Below the pieces are notes generated by a model. That model saw only the letters and a list, made by a program, of their open reading frames with translations, was not told where the DNA came from and ran no database searches. Below are positions 36,111 through 37,363 of a stretch of 37,363 bases of DNA, one piece after another (position 1 is the first letter of the stretch; the number at the start of each line of letters is the position of its first letter). Source of the stretch: a virus. The stretch is taken from IMG/VR virus record IMGVR_UViG_3300020171_000076, positions 1 to 37,363 of that record. The stretch is one strand, 5' to 3'. A program made the translations under genes and the position numbers.

Positions 36111-36531
36111 AACTGATTTGGCTTATGCCGCAGGGATAATAGATGGAGAAGGTTGGATTTCATTTATTCATTGTGGTAAAGACCGGAAGTCCCTATCCCT
36201 TATAGTGGCAGTATCCAATACGAATATCTTGTTACTCTAATGGTTTAAATCTAGTTTTGGTGGGAATGCTTATCTTGCTAGAGATGGACATGGAACAAAC
36301 AAGAAAGACGTATATACTTGGGGGATTTTTTCCTTACCAGCCCTAGAGGTTTTGAAATTGATTCACCCTTATTTGAGGCTTAAAAAGTCCCAAGCCGAGA
36401 TTGCCATTAAATTCTTAGAGATGAGGAAATACAAAAGATACCGCCTAACTCCTGAGGAAAAAGAAATAGGAGAATCTCTATGGGTTGAAATGCATAATCT
36501 AAATAAAGTGGGACGAATAGCAAAAACTTAA
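36103..36531 (+). pseudogene. LAGLIDADG homing endonuclease interrupted by TAA
   Basis: 143 codons in one phase, overlapping the protease stop. The start carries the single-motif signature LAYAAGIIDGEGWISFI, then VAVSNTNILLL. TAA at 36238-36240 (codon 46) follows, and the frame resumes WFKSSFGGNAYLARD and WGIFSLPALEVLKLIHPYLR. The stop replaces a sense codon of the usual NTNxxLLxWF region. It is a recently inactivated gene or relies on readthrough. It lies between protease and capsid genes. Confidence 0.8.
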
Positions 36532-36546
36532 ATTGGAGGTTAAAAA

Positions 36547-37363
36547 ATGTTGACAGAAACACAGAAACAAGAACTGGACACTGACATTCAGGCTATTGTC
36601 CAGAAACAAGTAGAGGAAAGACTGGCGAAGGAAATTGTGAGGCGGTTTACGCCTGGCGAAATAACAGTCATTAAAGATGCTGGAGACCAACCCTGGGAAT
36701 CTCTGGGACACCAACTTATGGCTGTTAAGAACTTTGCGGTTTCACAGGGACAGATTAGGGATGCGCGCTTAAAGGCGATTGTTGGTTCAAGTGAGAATGT
36801 TCCTGCTGATGGCGGGTTTCTTGTGCAGACTGATTATGCTACCACCTTACTTGAAAAGACCTTTGCGGCTAGCGACATAATCAATAGGATTTTCAGAATC
36901 CCAATTAGTGCGAATGCCAATGGTGTTAAGATTCCAGCGGTGGCCGATTCTTCTCGGGCTGATGGTTCTCGGTCTGGTGGCATACGGGCATACTGGGCGG
37001 CTGAGGGTGCTACCAAAACCCCGTCCTATACTAGCTTTGCGCAGGTTGCCCTTGAGTTAAAGAAACTTATCGGCTACACGACTTGCACAGATGAACTATT
37101 AGAGGATGTGTCAGCTTTGGAAGCGTGGATTGGTAGGGCGTTTGCGGCTGAGTTCGACTTTAAGATTGCCGATGCCATAATCAACGGTACTGGTGTTGGG
37201 CAACCCCTTGGTATTCTCGCAGCTCCTTGTCTGGTAACGGTAACGGCTGAAACTGGTCAAGGTGCTACAACTATCGTGACTGAGAACATTATTAAGATGT
37301 GGGCTAGAAGGTTTGGCCCCCACACTAAGAATTATGTCTGGTTGATTAACCAGGATATACAGC
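36547..37363 (+). CDS. major capsid protein, HK97 fold (cut by window end)
   Basis: At least 272 residues with TGGAGG upstream; the 3' end lies beyond the window. A short N-terminal delta-like helix (TDIQAIVQKQVEERLAKEIV) is followed by NVPADGGFLVQTDYATTLLE, WAAEGATKTPSYTSFAQVAL, KKLIGYTTCTDELLEDV, FAAEFDFKIADAIINGTGVG and QPLGIL, the phage_capsid family pattern. The last residues are NYVWLINQDIQ. The coding sequence should continue at, or shortly before, position 1 of a circular genome. Confidence 0.92.
   Translation, partial: MLTETQKQELDTDIQAIVQKQVEERLAKEIVRRFTPGEITVIKDAGDQPWESLGHQLMAVKNFAVSQGQIRDARLKAIVGSSENVPADGGFLVQTDYATTLLEKTFAASDIINRIFRIPISANANGVKIPAVADSSRADGSRSGGIRAYWAAEGATKTPSYTSFAQVALELKKLIGYTTCTDELLEDVSALEAWIGRAFAAEFDFKIADAIINGTGVGQPLGILAAPCLVTVTAETGQGATTIVTENIIKMWARRFGPHTKNYVWLINQDIQ

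Noticed and set aside
1-37363. Integrated prophage
   Set aside because: No integrase, excisionase, lysogeny repressor of known type, attachment repeats or host genes were found in the window.

Overview
The window looks like most of the genome of a tailed, siphovirus-type bacteriophage, about 37 kb and AT-rich. The host is bacterial rather than archaeal: nearly every gene has an AGGAGG-type Shine-Dalgarno (SD), there are TTGACA/TATAAT promoters, and there are stem-loop plus T-run terminators. Many starts overlap the previous stop as ATGA or TAATG. The host cannot be named from the sequence; the mix of families suggests an uncultivated anaerobe. No integrase, tRNA or CRISPR array was found, and no endolysin is recognisable.

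Layout. (1) About 1-12.9 kb: the late structural half, i.e. small post-capsid proteins, head fibre/decoration proteins, head-tail connectors, tail terminator, two tandem major tail proteins, tail assembly chaperones, a short tape measure, a tail-tip protein split into three frames, a fibre-like protein and several small membrane (lysis) proteins, closed by an intrinsic terminator. (2) About 13.0-25.8 kb: the early half, read from one strong promoter. It holds a SprT-like metalloprotein, a DUF1874 protein related to the type III anti-CRISPR ring nuclease AcrIII-1, many tiny zinc-knuckle proteins, a Cas4/RecB-like nuclease, RecT, a 355-nt GC-richer stretch that folds into four back-to-back helices (candidate structured RNA), a RecA/DnaB-type ATPase, DUF5131, an Hjc-like resolvase, a metallophosphoesterase and DUF4406. 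(3) About 25.8-26.6 kb: a divergent control region around a minus-strand replication-organiser-like gene. It has operator-like repeats and purine-rich DNA, and is a candidate origin. (4) About 26.6-37.4 kb: zinc-knuckle genes, small terminase, DNA methyltransferase, large terminase, portal, MuF-like protein, prohead protease and the start of the HK97-fold major capsid protein, cut by the window edge. The head module continues logically at position 1, so the sequence is probably a circular or permuted genome opened inside the capsid gene with a short piece missing.

Most unusual content. The phage carries at least seven homing-endonuclease-type genes from three families (HNH, Vsr-like PD-(D/E)XK, LAGLIDADG). 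One splits the methyltransferase gene into two frames. Four of them have their own promoter whose -10 box ends exactly 6 nt before the ATG, which predicts leaderless mRNAs. Three genes (large terminase, tail tip, LAGLIDADG endonuclease) are interrupted by in-frame stops. Several virion proteins carry inserted beta-sandwich, carbohydrate-binding-like domains, including the second major tail protein and the tail terminator.

How it works together. The early operon makes recombination (nuclease + RecT + resolvase), replication (ATPase, organiser) and probable anti-defence functions. The late operon builds a capsid packaged by TerS/TerL and a flexible tail of roughly 65 nm, judging from the 445-residue tape measure.
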